Shown here: piece after piece, positions 13,111-21,478 of the stretch | Layout: the number at the start of each line of letters is the position of its first letter | Position numbering within the stretch: the first letter of the stretch is position 1 | Source of the DNA: a virus | Length of the DNA: 41,192 bases | Virus record (IMG/VR): IMGVR_UViG_3300006028_000018 | Span: 1-41,192 of that record | Direction: 5' to 3' (one strand) | Position numbers and translations under genes: made by a program | The notes under the pieces: model-generated | Seen by the model: the letters and a program-made list of their open reading frames with translations, nothing else | Databases searched by the model: none | What the model was told of the DNA's origin: nothing

Positions 13111-13875
13111 ATGGCATCACTGTTACCAGCATTGCTAGCGATGCAAGCAAAGCCGATTAAGACATACTATAGAGGCAATTGGTTTAGAAGCCGTTTAGAA
13201 GCGCGTTGGGCTGTCTTTCTCCGCCATACCCTCGATAACACAGGCTTTAAGTATGTGTATGAGCCTGAGGGCTTTGATCTTAACAACGGCCTTTGGTATC
13301 TGCCTGATTTTGAAGTGCCTGAATGGGACGACAGCTATTTAGAGGTTAAGCCTAGATGGCCGCTGACAAGACAAGAACTCGACAAAGTTATCGGATTATG
13401 TGTAGGGACAGGAAAGAATGTGTATGTCTTAGCTGGCCAGCCATGGCTACGTGAGTACACACTGATCGAATTTTGCTCTCTCCCTCCTAGTGTAGAGGGA
13501 ATAGAAAGGTATCTACCTAGCCCATGTAGAGATACCAAGGATCCTTCGCTTATTTATCATTTGCGGTCGAATGCGACTGAACTCTTACTATGCAAAGAAC
13601 TGCCAGGCTATGAGAAACCGTTCATTTGCTGTTCATACGATCTGAAACGGAGTGTACTAGCGTCAACGGCCGAATTTGCCCAATGCCGCAAATGTCAGGC
13701 AATCTCCCCGGTCACCTATTTCAATTTGGGTAAATATGTACAAGATGAATGTAGGAAATGTGGGACAAGATGGTGCCATATATTTGCTTTAGACGAGGGT
13801 GGGCTCAAACTCTTTTCTGGATTCTACGCCGCTCGCTCTGCAACATTTAAGCGTGGAGAACAACCATGGTTATGA
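13111..13875 (+). CDS. PD-(D/E)XK nuclease-like protein inserted between terminase and portal
   Basis: The first third fits a phage nuclease-like family: FRSRLEARWAVFLRHTL, then YEPEGFDLNNGLWYLPDFEV and YLEVKPRW, that is Glu, Asp and Glu-x-Lys of a PD-(D/E)XK site. The second half has two Cys pairs (CRKCQAIS and CRKCGTRW) that can form a zinc ribbon. Base composition is visibly more A/T-rich than the flanking genes, and it separates terL from the portal, so it is probably a mobile or homing-type insert (254 residues). It overlaps the portal start by ten bases. Confidence 0.7.
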   Translation: MASLLPALLAMQAKPIKTYYRGNWFRSRLEARWAVFLRHTLDNTGFKYVYEPEGFDLNNGLWYLPDFEVPEWDDSYLEVKPRWPLTRQELDKVIGLCVGTGKNVYVLAGQPWLREYTLIEFCSLPPSVEGIERYLPSPCRDTKDPSLIYHLRSNATELLLCKELPGYEKPFICCSYDLKRSVLASTAEFAQCRKCQAISPVTYFNLGKYVQDECRKCGTRWCHIFALDEGGLKLFSGFYAARSATFKRGEQPWL

Positions 13876-15338
13876 CGATGACACCCCCACAAACCGAACA
13901 AGTCCAGCCTGTCTACGAGATCACTGAGGCAGACAAGAAGCGCCAGAGGAAGATAGCCGACGCCTGGCGTGCCTACAACGACGAACTGGACAAGCCGCTT
14001 GTGCCGATGGATGGCGAGCCTGACGACAACGTGATGTCCAACCGCTGCCAGCCCGTCGTGGACGCCGGCATTGACTTCTTGTTCGGCAAAGAGCTGGAGA
14101 TATCGATAGGTGAGAACGACCCGCAAGAAGTACAGGACTTCCTGAACGAAACCTGGGGCCGCAAAGAGATGCGCATCCCGCTCTTGCAGAAATGGGCTAT
14201 GAATGGCGCCAATGCCGGGCAGGGCTTCCTGCGTATTGTGCCTGACGAGGATGGCACGTTCCGCCTCGTAGTCACAGACCCGTCGACGGTATTCGTGCAG
14301 ACCGCGCCGCAAGATTGCGAACGGGTGCTGCTCTTCTGCATCCAGTATTCCACGATAGAGAAGATCAACGGCATACCACGCGAGGTGTTCTACCGTGAGG
14401 AGATCGCGGGCAACTACCCCGAGCCAGTCAATGGTAAGCAAGTGAGCACGGCCTCCTCATGGACTATCCAGCACTGGACGCAGGTAGGCAACACCGGCAT
14501 GCAGCCAAAGCTCACAGGATGGACACCTGCGGGCCCACCGATTGAGTGGACCTATCCATTCCCGCCGCTCTTCGGCAATCAGAACCTACCCAATCCGAAT
14601 GACTACTGGGGCAAGCCCGACATCACGCCGGGCTTGATTGGGCTCAACAACGCGCTCAACCTGACGAACTCCTGCGCCAATCGCACGCTGAAGATATTCG
14701 GCTCACCCATCTTGTGGGGTACAGGTGCGGCTGAGTCGTCTATCGCTATCCAACCCGGGCGCATCCTGGTACTCGCTGACGGGGCCAAGGTCGATGCAGT
14801 CAAGATCAACGCCGATATCCCGGCGTCCATCCAGTTCGCAGCCGATTTGCGCTCAGACATCGACGAACTGTCGCACGTGCCAGGTGTCGCAACCGGGCGT
14901 ATCTCGACCATGCCGCGCGGCAACCTCTCAGGCATCGCGATAGAACTCTTGTTCATGCCCTTGCTCAAGAAGACGGAAACCAAGCGCTGCACCTACGGGC
15001 GTCCGATCATCGAAATAAGCAAGGCGCTCCTGGTGCTCAACGGCATGAACCCTGATATCGAGATCACATTGGCGTGGCAGAACCCACTGCCTCATGACGA
15101 TCTGCCCGATGCACAGAAGGCCGTGACCTTGCTGGGCATCGGCATCAGTAAGACGACATTGCAGCGTGAGATGGGCTACGACCCCGATGAAGAGGCGGAA
15201 CTGAGCCAGGCGGAGGATGCACGAGAGATTGAGCAGCAGCAGCAGATGGTGGCGGCGCAACCACAGGCGTTCGGCTATGCACAGCCGCCACAGCCAGGGC
15301 AACAGCAGGGCGGGCCGCCGCCACAGAAAGGAAAGTGA
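13866..15338 (+). CDS. Phage portal protein (SPP1 gp6 type)
   Basis: The portal forms the dodecameric vertex ring through which DNA passes. The 490-residue product has the family pattern: an N-terminal helical wing (ADKKRQRKIADAWRAYNDEL), NRCQPVVDAGIDFLFGKELE, a beta-rich centre with VTDPSTVFVQ, and the crown region HVPGVATGRISTMPRGNLSG followed by IAIELLFMPLLKKTETKR. The C-terminal 40 residues are Gln/Pro-rich and disordered. Position after terL and before scaffold and capsid is standard. The start at 13866 follows TGGAGAAC; two in-frame ATG lie a few codons later. Confidence 0.9.
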   Translation: MVMTMTPPQTEQVQPVYEITEADKKRQRKIADAWRAYNDELDKPLVPMDGEPDDNVMSNRCQPVVDAGIDFLFGKELEISIGENDPQEVQDFLNETWGRKEMRIPLLQKWAMNGANAGQGFLRIVPDEDGTFRLVVTDPSTVFVQTAPQDCERVLLFCIQYSTIEKINGIPREVFYREEIAGNYPEPVNGKQVSTASSWTIQHWTQVGNTGMQPKLTGWTPAGPPIEWTYPFPPLFGNQNLPNPNDYWGKPDITPGLIGLNNALNLTNSCANRTLKIFGSPILWGTGAAESSIAIQPGRILVLADGAKVDAVKINADIPASIQFAADLRSDIDELSHVPGVATGRISTMPRGNLSGIAIELLFMPLLKKTETKRCTYGRPIIEISKALLVLNGMNPDIEITLAWQNPLPHDDLPDAQKAVTLLGIGISKTTLQREMGYDPDEEAELSQAEDAREIEQQQQMVAAQPQAFGYAQPPQPGQQQGGPPPQKGK

Positions 15339-15341
15339 TCT

Positions 15342-15542
15342 ATGGCACAAGCACTGATTGATGCATTAGTAGCCCATCTGCAAGCAAAGGGATTTGAAGC
15401 CAGGCCGACCACGTACGCGGGCTCTCAACTCCTTGAGGCAAAGAAGGGCGGGCATACATTCCACTGGGACGTGCTCCTGCTCTCCGCGCTACCCGCAGAA
15501 AAGGCGCTTGCCGTTGTGGATAGTCTCGTGGAAGGAAGGTGA
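15342..15542 (+). CDS. Small hypothetical protein in head operon
   Basis: This unrecognised 66-residue protein reads IDALVAHLQAKGFEARPTTY at the start and HWDVLLLSALPAEKALAVVD near the end, an alpha-beta pattern. Its leader GGAAAGTGATCT is almost the same as that of the next gene (GGAAGGTGATCT), suggesting duplication of a translation-start cassette. No function known. Confidence 0.6.
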   Translation: MAQALIDALVAHLQAKGFEARPTTYAGSQLLEAKKGGHTFHWDVLLLSALPAEKALAVVDSLVEGR

Positions 15543-15545
15543 TCT

Positions 15546-15746
15546 ATGGCAGTTCTCAACGCAAAACAACGCAAACGCAGCGCCACCATCGTCGTGAATG
15601 GGCAAGCCAAGTTCCCTATGCCCGATAAGGCGCATGCACGTAACGCCCTGGCGCGGCTCAATCAGGCGAAGCCACCGCTCACACCGGCACAGAAGGCCAA
15701 AGTGCGGGCACGAGCCAACAGAATACTCGGGAAGAAGAGCACGTGA
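15546..15746 (+). CDS. Small basic protein, DUF6582-like
   Basis: The 66 residues include FPMPDKAHARNALARLNQAK and PPLTPAQKAKVRARANRIL, the repeating pattern of small phage-associated proteins of the DUF6582 type (ARNALARxNQAK). These often occur next to portal or protease genes. Strongly basic, so nucleic-acid or scaffold contact is possible. It is the last gene before the inserted endonuclease unit; an inverted repeat TTCCACTC/GAGTGGAA (15750-15784) follows. Confidence 0.65.
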   Translation: MAVLNAKQRKRSATIVVNGQAKFPMPDKAHARNALARLNQAKPPLTPAQKAKVRARANRILGKKST

Positions 15747-15814
15747 TGGTTCCACTCACAAGAACGCTATTCCGGCGAGTGGAATAATTGACATCAAGAG
15801 AAGAGTAAATCGGC

Positions 15815-15843
15815 TTGAGAAGCGGCGTGAAAGGTGGTATAAT
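15815..15843 (+). promoter_or_regulatory. Promoter of the inserted endonuclease gene
   Basis: TTGAGA at 15815-15820, 17 bp, TATAAT at 15838-15843. It lies in a 170-bp gap inside the head operon and directly precedes the endonuclease VII-like gene, so that gene has its own transcription start. Confidence 0.7.
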
Positions 15844-15919
15844 GTCAGTAGAAATTGTTGAGCCTGAGCGTAGCGGGAACTACCCCAGGCGTGAGATGAA
15901 CCTAACAGGAGGCTCACCT

Positions 15920-16354
15920 ATGGATATTCTACCCTCAAAAGATCCCTCTATCAAGCTGTGCACCAGATGTGGTATTCGTCCACGTAACTGCAGGGGTAGT
16001 AGAGTCTGGTGTCAAGTATGCCGTAATGAGTACGCAAGGGATTACAGCAGAAAGACCTATACACCTGCCAAAGGACGTAAGGCTAACTTACGTCTACACT
16101 ACAGCCTTACTCAGGAAGAATATGATTTGATGCTCTTCCGACAAGCCGGCGTCTGTGCGATTTGTGGGCAAGCGGAGACCCTTGTTAACTACCGCACATC
16201 TGAAGTGCAGGCGTTAGGCGTAGACCATAATCATGAAACAGGGCAAGTGCGTGAACTGCTCTGCAGCGCTTGCAATCATCTGATCGGCGATCTTGAGCAA
16301 GATCGCGAACGGGTGAAGAAGGCGTTGAAGTATCTCAAGAAGCATGACAGATGA
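15920..16354 (+). CDS. Endonuclease VII-like / HNH nuclease
   Basis: The 144-residue protein fits the recombination endonuclease VII family: a first Cys-rich zinc module (LCTRCGIRPRNCRG with VWCQVCRNEYARDYSRK), then YSLTQEEYDLMLFRQAGVC with AICGQAE, and the catalytic LGVDHNHETGQVRELLCSAC with NHLIGDL. Such enzymes resolve branched DNA or act as free-standing homing nucleases. I place the start at 15920, behind ACAGGAGG; the frame is open further upstream. With its own promoter and terminator it is an independent unit between portal and scaffold. Confidence 0.85.
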   Translation: MDILPSKDPSIKLCTRCGIRPRNCRGSRVWCQVCRNEYARDYSRKTYTPAKGRKANLRLHYSLTQEEYDLMLFRQAGVCAICGQAETLVNYRTSEVQALGVDHNHETGQVRELLCSACNHLIGDLEQDRERVKKALKYLKKHDR

Positions 16355-16392
16355 GTAACAGATAGCGGTACTTATCTTGAAGATCGACCTAC

Positions 16393-16420
16393 ATTGGCTC
16401 TACAAGCCAATCGGGTTTTT
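16393..16420 (+). terminator. Rho-independent terminator after endonuclease gene
   Basis: ATTGGCT at 16393-16399 pairs with AGCCAAT at 16405-16411, loop CTACA, followed by CGGGTTTTT. It closes the endonuclease transcription unit. Confidence 0.65.
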
Positions 16421-16515
16421 GGGCATGTGGGCATGTATAATCAAACAGTTATACATTGAGCGATTATAGCGTAGAATAGCGTTAGAACAGGCTTTACAGC
16501 TTGAAGTCAAGCGCA

Positions 16516-16541
16516 TGACCCGTCATCTTGACATCAGCACA
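16516..16541 (+). repeat. Direct repeat copy 1 upstream of scaffold-region genes
   Basis: TGACCCGTCATCTTGACA at 16516-16533 is repeated exactly at 16838-16855, and the next eight bases match at six positions. Each copy ends about 20 bp before a start codon (16556 and 16881). It includes TTGACA but no matching -10 follows at the right distance. Could be an operator, an mRNA element or a duplication scar. Confidence 0.55.
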
Positions 16542-16555
16542 GAAGGGGCGAAGCG

Positions 16556-16801
16556 ATGACGACACAAGTAGAGAAATTTCTTATCAACATGCTGACCATG
16601 GGACTCGCACGCGGTGAAGCGAACGCGAAAGCCTATGACTACGCTCTTGCGTTGTTGCTTGAGAAGGAAGCTGTAGGCAGCCATGCCACAGCAACGATGA
16701 TGGAAAGGGCAGTTGAATTAGTCAGAGAGGCATGGCTCGCTCAGCCACTAACAGACTATCTCCGAGAAGTGGAACATGCCATGAGGGAGGCGCGCCGATG
16801 A
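16556..16801 (+). CDS. Small helical hypothetical protein
   Basis: This is an 81-residue, Ala- and Glu-rich, apparently all-helical protein (NMLTMGLARGEANAKAYDYA, ERAVELVREAWLAQPL). It comes after the inserted endonuclease and before the scaffold. Its stop overlaps the start of the 28-codon gene at 16798. No function known. Confidence 0.6.
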   Translation: MTTQVEKFLINMLTMGLARGEANAKAYDYALALLLEKEAVGSHATATMMERAVELVREAWLAQPLTDYLREVEHAMREARR

Positions 16802-16884
16802 TAGCGCAAGAACTCGCACAGCAGATACTCGCCATATTGACCCGTCATCTTGACAACAGTACACAAGAGAGGTTATACTCATGA
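16798..16884 (+). CDS. Possible 28-residue coupling peptide
   Basis: An ATGA overlap starts this frame at 16798 and another ATGA overlap joins it to the scaffold at 16881, so it may serve to carry ribosomes between the two genes. It encodes a short helix (IAQELAQQILAIL) and contains direct repeat copy 2 (16838-16863). It may be only a coupling device. Confidence 0.35.
   Translation: MIAQELAQQILAILTRHLDNSTQERLYS
16838..16863 (+). repeat. Direct repeat copy 2
   Basis: Second copy of the 18-bp exact repeat described at 16516, here ending 18 bp before the scaffold start. Confidence 0.55.
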
Positions 16885-17507
16885 CACAGACACCAGTAGG
16901 CGACCCCCAGGCGGGCGACCCTACGACGAACCCTCAGCCCCAGGCGGGCACTACACCTACCACTACACCTACACCCCAGGCGGGCAGCGGTAAAACACCA
17001 GAAGACTATGAGCGCATGCTCGCTGAACTGCGCCGTGAGAACGCCGGTCATCGCACCAAACTCAAGAAATTTGAGGATGAGGAAGCAGTGCGCACCCAGG
17101 CGCAAATGAGCGAACTGGAGAAGGCACAAAAGCAGGCTACCGATTTAGAGGCAGCACGTGATGCAATGGCAGCCGAACTCTATGAGGCGCGTGTACGCCA
17201 GTCCGTGGCCGATCTGGTAGGCAAATTCAACTTTATCCCGAGTGCTCGGACGATTGCAACGCTTTTGCTTGCTGACGATGGCGCCATTGAGTTTGAGGAC
17301 GGCCATCCAACCAACATTGAGAAGTTGCTAGAGAAGCTGGCGAAAGCTGAACCCGAGCTCGTGAAGCCGCAAGCAGCCGCACCAGGGACACCTGGCACGC
17401 CGCAATTGCCCGCCATGAACCCGGGGCGTAGCAGCATTCAATCACCGGGCGCAACGATACCGGGCCGCATACCGCGACTCACCGATCCAGGCCTCTGGAA
17501 ACGCTAG
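16881..17507 (+). CDS. Capsid scaffold protein (probable)
   Basis: Scaffolds guide prohead assembly and leave before packaging. The 208-residue protein fits: an N-terminal Pro/Thr/Gln-rich disordered part with repeats of PQAG, a long coiled coil (about 48-115; EDYERMLAELRRENAGHRTK, LEKAQKQATDLEAARDAMAA), then a helical domain (about 115-150) and a Pro/Gly-rich tail ending in a basic LTDPGLWKR. Position directly before the major capsid gene is diagnostic for this role. No protease gene is visible nearby. Confidence 0.8.
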   Translation: MTQTPVGDPQAGDPTTNPQPQAGTTPTTTPTPQAGSGKTPEDYERMLAELRRENAGHRTKLKKFEDEEAVRTQAQMSELEKAQKQATDLEAARDAMAAELYEARVRQSVADLVGKFNFIPSARTIATLLLADDGAIEFEDGHPTNIEKLLEKLAKAEPELVKPQAAAPGTPGTPQLPAMNPGRSSIQSPGATIPGRIPRLTDPGLWKR

Positions 17508-17574
17508 AGTCGCACAATTGAACAACTGAACATGACTTACTCACTACCGTCGTGACGACAGAAGGAAGAGTAAT

Positions 17575-18651
17575 ATGGCAATAGGAGCCGGGACAGTCAC
17601 CCTGGCCGACTACGCGCTGATGTCCAATCAGCCGTTAGTGCAGGCGGTAACGATGTCCCTGATTAATTATGGGAATGTCATACAGGACATCCCGCTTGTC
17701 CCCAGGCAAACGCTGCAAGTCAACGGGGTACGCTGGGAAGGCAACCTGCCAACCCCCAACTGGGTGCCACTCAACTCTGAAGGCACAAGCGTCCACGGGC
17801 AACCCACACCGTATCAGGAACAGGCCTACATCGTAAGAAACTATGTGGACGTGGACAAATACATTGTCCTGGACCAGAACCAGATCGTCGAGCCACGCGG
17901 CACGCAGACCAACGCCTTTCTCCAGGGCTTGACCTACGACATCAACAACAAGTTTTTCAAGAACGCGCATGACGGCACGGGCGATGCGAACGCGCCGGTC
18001 GGTCTGCGAGCGCGCCTGGACGATGCGGCGTCTGCCAACAAGTTCGGCGTGCGTCCTGAGAACAAGATCGACGCCGGAGGCCTTGACATCTCACAGGCCA
18101 CGCTGGTGACCACTCCATCGAACGGCAACAAGCTGATTGAGTTGATCGACCAACTGCTGTGGTCGGTCGATGCGATAGATGGCGCGGGCGGCAATGTCGT
18201 GCTGTATATGAACGATAATATGCGCCGACGCTTTCACTTCGCCTTGCGCGCGTTGGGTACTCAAGGCGGTCTTGATGAATCCAAGGATATGTTCCAGCGC
18301 GTGATCCAGAGTTACAAAGGCGCGGTCATCCGTGATCCTGGCGTCAAAGCCGATCAAACCACGCGTATCATCCTGGGACCGGCCCAGGCGGATATCAGCG
18401 GTCAGAACGGCGAGACGGCAACAGGCGCCGATGGCTCCACGAACACCACGCCCAACTACACGAGCATTTACGCCGTGAACTACGGCACCGACCACTTCTT
18501 CGGCTGGCAGTTCACCGAAGGCCCAAATGTGCAAGACCTGGGACTGATCAACAACGGCGCCATTTACCGCACGCTGATTGACTGGGCGGTTGGCCTGATC
18601 AATACCTCGACGCGCTCAATCGGGCGCTTGTACGACATCAAGATTTCATAG
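17575..18651 (+). CDS. Major capsid protein
   Basis: The 358-residue protein follows the scaffold and has the strongest translation signals in the area (GGAAGAGTAAT before ATG). It reads NQPLVQAVTMSLINYGNVIQ, later NGVRWEGNLPTPNWVPLNSE and AFLQGLTYDINNKFFK; the strand-helix pattern with a long central helix and a late GAVIRDPGVK fits the HK97-fold capsids of siphoviruses. I cannot tell whether it crosslinks. The N-terminus has no delta domain, in line with a separate scaffold. Confidence 0.85.
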   Translation: MAIGAGTVTLADYALMSNQPLVQAVTMSLINYGNVIQDIPLVPRQTLQVNGVRWEGNLPTPNWVPLNSEGTSVHGQPTPYQEQAYIVRNYVDVDKYIVLDQNQIVEPRGTQTNAFLQGLTYDINNKFFKNAHDGTGDANAPVGLRARLDDAASANKFGVRPENKIDAGGLDISQATLVTTPSNGNKLIELIDQLLWSVDAIDGAGGNVVLYMNDNMRRRFHFALRALGTQGGLDESKDMFQRVIQSYKGAVIRDPGVKADQTTRIILGPAQADISGQNGETATGADGSTNTTPNYTSIYAVNYGTDHFFGWQFTEGPNVQDLGLINNGAIYRTLIDWAVGLINTSTRSIGRLYDIKIS

Positions 18652-18665
18652 AAAGGGGGATTCCT

Positions 18666-18935
18666 ATGCCCGAAGAGACACAGGCATCGCCCGCCGTCGA
18701 TATGGCGATGTCACCCGAAGAATTCGCAGAACTACGCGCCGGTGTAGCAGCCGTGGGCGTGCAGGATGTACAGCTTGGGCGCGTGCTTGACCTGCTCGTG
18801 CTTCACCTGGGCCACGCGCACGGGCTTGACCCGGCCCAGGAAGACGCGCGCCTGGCAGCCAAAGCCGAAGAGGATGCCAAAGCGGCAGAGCAGGCCGCCG
18901 CAGCCCCTGTAGCACCTGCTCAGGAAGGAGCCTAA
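18666..18935 (+). CDS. Small Ala-rich hypothetical protein
   Basis: This 89-residue protein starts in a helical segment (MSPEEFAELRAGVAAVGVQD), continues with VLDLLVLHLGHAHGLDPAQ and ends in an Ala/Glu/Pro tail. It sits between capsid and a beta-rich protein; could be a head decoration or a chaperone. Leader is AAAGGGGGATTCCT. Confidence 0.6.
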   Translation: MPEETQASPAVDMAMSPEEFAELRAGVAAVGVQDVQLGRVLDLLVLHLGHAHGLDPAQEDARLAAKAEEDAKAAEQAAAAPVAPAQEGA

Positions 18936-18936
18936 C

Positions 18937-19341
18937 ATGCCCGTCGATGCCCTAAATGTTTTGCAAACATCGGTTACGAAAACCGCGAGCTTTTCAGGAG
19001 CCGCGCTCATCTTAGCGGGTGGCACGCCCAGGCGTGGGATGAAAGCCCGCGTGATTTACTCGGCAGCCACCAACGTCTCAGGCGCCAATGCCGTCGTGTT
19101 CTCGGTCGATGTCTGTTATGACGGCGTGCCAACCCTGTGGAACGTCGATTTCGTGGCACCGGTGATTAACCTGAGCACGACAAGTCAGAGCGGGGAGATC
19201 TTCATCCCCTTTGATGTCAGCCCAACAATGGTAGCCGGTGTGATCACCGCGCCACAGATCAGATTGACCGCGACGTTCTCTGGAGCCGGTTCGACGCCCA
19301 CGATTACGTACCAAGGAGATTTGTCACTTACTCGCCCATAA
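18937..19341 (+). CDS. Beta-rich head protein, possibly decoration
   Basis: The 134-residue product is rich in Thr, Ser, Val and Ala in alternating patterns (VIYSAATNVSGANAVVFSVD, INLSTTSQSGEIFIPFDVS, IRLTATFSGAGSTPTITYQG), so an all-beta sandwich. Such proteins directly after the capsid gene are often surface decorations. No family known to me. The leader is AGGAAGGAG. Confidence 0.6.
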   Translation: MPVDALNVLQTSVTKTASFSGAALILAGGTPRRGMKARVIYSAATNVSGANAVVFSVDVCYDGVPTLWNVDFVAPVINLSTTSQSGEIFIPFDVSPTMVAGVITAPQIRLTATFSGAGSTPTITYQGDLSLTRP

Positions 19342-19379
19342 GCGGGTAGGTCATTTAACGTAGAAAGGAGGCGTACACG

Positions 19380-19988
19380 ATGCCAGTTCGCGCAACTATG
19401 GCTAATCTGATCTTGCGCACTCGCCTCCTGATCAACGATCCGCCAGGTGCAAGTCAGGTCTTCACCGACCAGGATATCCAGAATGTTTTGGATGAGAGCC
19501 GCGCGGACCTGTACAACCAGCCGCTCATCGCGCAACCGACGTTTAGCGGCGCGACGATCCTCTACCTGGACTACCTGTCGCCAACGCAGTTAGGTGACTG
19601 GGAAGACGATATCGTGCTCAAGCAATACATGACTGTGGTCGTTACACCGTCTCTGATTGACGATATCGTGGGACATTATACGTTTGCGCAAAGCACGTTC
19701 CCGCCAGTGTACATCACGGGCAAAACGTATGACCTGTATCGCTCGGCAGCCGACTTGCTCGTGCGCATGGCTGCCAGGTGGGCGATGAGGTTCAATGCCA
19801 CGGCTGACGGGCAGACATTGCACCTGGAGGGTGTGTCTACGCAACTGCTCAACCTGGCGAAGCAATACCGCATGAAGCAGCGCATCGGGGTCACGACCAT
19901 GACACGCTCGGACTTGCAGCAGCCAGCAGGCGCGAGCAGCGGTGTGAACCTGGATCCAAGACCCATCGACTATATGGGGAGCGGATAA
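19380..19988 (+). CDS. Head-tail connector (adaptor) protein
   Basis: The 202-residue protein reads LILRTRLLINDPPGASQVFT then DQDIQNVLDESRADLYNQPL, the standard beginning of phage connector adaptors that bind below the portal (gp15 of SPP1 or gp6 of HK97 class). A second helix set (YRSAADLLVRMAARWAMRFN) and a flexible C-terminus follow. Excellent Shine-Dalgarno AAAGGAGG. It ends one base before the next gene. Confidence 0.75.
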   Translation: MPVRATMANLILRTRLLINDPPGASQVFTDQDIQNVLDESRADLYNQPLIAQPTFSGATILYLDYLSPTQLGDWEDDIVLKQYMTVVVTPSLIDDIVGHYTFAQSTFPPVYITGKTYDLYRSAADLLVRMAARWAMRFNATADGQTLHLEGVSTQLLNLAKQYRMKQRIGVTTMTRSDLQQPAGASSGVNLDPRPIDYMGSG

Positions 19989-20354
19989 ATGAGCTTGCTA
20001 TCTACTGCTGAACAGGCGCAACTGCAGGCTGATTTCGTGGCGGCTGTCTGCGACAAGACGTGCGTCGTGCAGCGTGCATCGACAACATCCGGCAGTTCGG
20101 GCGAGCCGACCAAGACGTACAGCACGATCAATACGACGGTGGCAGGCATGCGGCAGCCCACAGCAGGCGAGTTGCAGAATTATGGCTATGTTATCGGTGA
20201 CAAGGCAGCCTGGACGGTGCTCATGCCGGTCGCAACGGATGCCACCCATCAGGATCACCTGATCATTGAGGGGCAAACGCTGGAGGTGCATGTGCTACTC
20301 AATCCGAGAAGCTACGAATTTTTTCACAGTGTTATCGCGGCTGAAGTGAAATGA
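19989..20354 (+). CDS. Head closure / stopper protein (probable)
   Basis: This 121-residue beta-rich protein has CVVQRASTTSGSSGEPTKTY, then AWTVLMPVATDATHQDHLII and EGQTLEVHVLL, typical of small head-closure proteins (gp16 of SPP1 class) which also carry an exposed loop after a short helix. Position after the adaptor supports it. Confidence 0.65.
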   Translation: MSLLSTAEQAQLQADFVAAVCDKTCVVQRASTTSGSSGEPTKTYSTINTTVAGMRQPTAGELQNYGYVIGDKAAWTVLMPVATDATHQDHLIIEGQTLEVHVLLNPRSYEFFHSVIAAEVK

Positions 20355-20365
20355 TAGGTGAAACG

Positions 20366-20602
20366 ATGCCAGTGAATGTAGGAGAAGTGACTGTCAAAGT
20401 CAATTATGAAATGACCGAGGTAAGCAAGCAGCTTATTCGTAGCATCGTGGCTGAAATCCTGAAAGAAGCCTTGCTGGACGATAGCGCTCGCGTGCCTTTC
20501 GATAGCAAAGACGCCGTGCGCGAGTTTATCCGCGTCGAAGTGCGGAAGTTTCTGGCTGATGAGATACGCAGGATTGGCCTGCATGCAGGAACGCGGGTGT
20601 AG
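20366..20602 (+). CDS. Small hypothetical protein in connector cluster
   Basis: From the ATG at 20366 (AGGTG upstream) it has 78 residues; an ATG at 20351 overlapping the previous stop adds five. A beta start (VNVGEVTVKVNYEM) precedes charged helices (QLIRSIVAEILKEALLDD, REFIRVEVRKFLADEIRRIG). Function unknown; perhaps part of the neck. Confidence 0.6.
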   Translation: MPVNVGEVTVKVNYEMTEVSKQLIRSIVAEILKEALLDDSARVPFDSKDAVREFIRVEVRKFLADEIRRIGLHAGTRV

Positions 20603-20604
20603 CT

Positions 20605-21021
20605 ATGTCAGTATCAGGTGTGCTCTACAATCTGTTCCCGGCTTTGGCGCGTGCATTGCGTCCGGCATGTCAGACCATCTCAAGCGATACAGCGCGCTTT
20701 ATTGAGGCGGCAGTAGCAGCCAATGCGCCGGTCAGATCAGGCTTCATGGCGAGTAGCGCGTACTCAGTGACGCCCAAATATGGCAGCACCTACGGGACGA
20801 TGGGCACGCCCCCAGGCGACTCGTATGCACTGCCTGAACAGGCGCCTGATGGACCCGATGACAGCGTGGTGGGCGTGGCTGCCAATTATGGCATCTATGT
20901 AAATTATGGCACGCGTTTCATGGCTGCTCAACCATTTTGGGATCAGGCGATGGAGCAGGGCGCGCAGGTCTTCCCGGCAGAGGCTGCCAAGTTTGAGAAG
21001 CTATTGCTTGAGGGCTTGTAG
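20605..21021 (+). CDS. HK97 gp10-like tail completion / minor head-tail protein
   Basis: This 138-residue protein matches the gp10-like pattern: a helical start (LARALRPACQTISSDTARFI), AAVAANAPVRSGFMASSAYS, then YGIYVNYGTRFMAAQPFWDQ and AMEQGAQVFP. The sequence of an AP-R-SG turn, then VEYGT-like strand and a proline before the last helix, is characteristic. Located between head closure and tail terminator. Confidence 0.8.
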   Translation: MSVSGVLYNLFPALARALRPACQTISSDTARFIEAAVAANAPVRSGFMASSAYSVTPKYGSTYGTMGTPPGDSYALPEQAPDGPDDSVVGVAANYGIYVNYGTRFMAAQPFWDQAMEQGAQVFPAEAAKFEKLLLEGL

Positions 21022-21036
21022 AGGAGAGTATAGCAC

Positions 21037-21462
21037 ATGAGCAATGCCGCCATCCTGTCCTGCTACCGTGAATCACCGCTAGAGATCGATGAACTGGTGA
21101 ACGGCGAGGTGTGGAGCAATATAGGCGGCTTGTATCGCTTGCAGGTGCAGGCAATCGTGCCGGGGCACGAACTCTATTACAGTTTCCAGTGGCTCAAATC
21201 GGTGCTTGCAGCCGACAGCACGCTTACAGGCTACGCACCTGGCGGCATATGGCGTGGCCTGGCACCATCGGGCACGGTGACGCCCTTCATCGTCATCGCG
21301 TTTCAGGCGGGCACCGATGTCCTGACCATGAATGCTATCCGGCTCTTTGTCAATCCCTTGTTTCAAGTAAAAGTTACCGGGCCAGCGACTCTCAGCCCAA
21401 CGCTAGGAGCGGCAGCGGCAGAGATTGACGCATTGCTTGCGCGCACATCCGGCACGATATAG
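21037..21462 (+). CDS. Tail terminator protein (probable)
   Basis: The 141-residue protein has VNGEVWSNIGGLYRLQVQAI early, ILSCYRESP at the start and a final helix (LSPTLGAAAAEIDALLARTS). The central FIVIAFQAGTDVLTMN is the typical strand of tail terminators that cap the tube and join it to the head. Order (gp10-like, then this, then tail tube) supports it. Leader GAGGAGAG. Confidence 0.65.
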   Translation: MSNAAILSCYRESPLEIDELVNGEVWSNIGGLYRLQVQAIVPGHELYYSFQWLKSVLAADSTLTGYAPGGIWRGLAPSGTVTPFIVIAFQAGTDVLTMNAIRLFVNPLFQVKVTGPATLSPTLGAAAAEIDALLARTSGTI

Positions 21463-21478
21463 ATAGGAGAAACCCATC

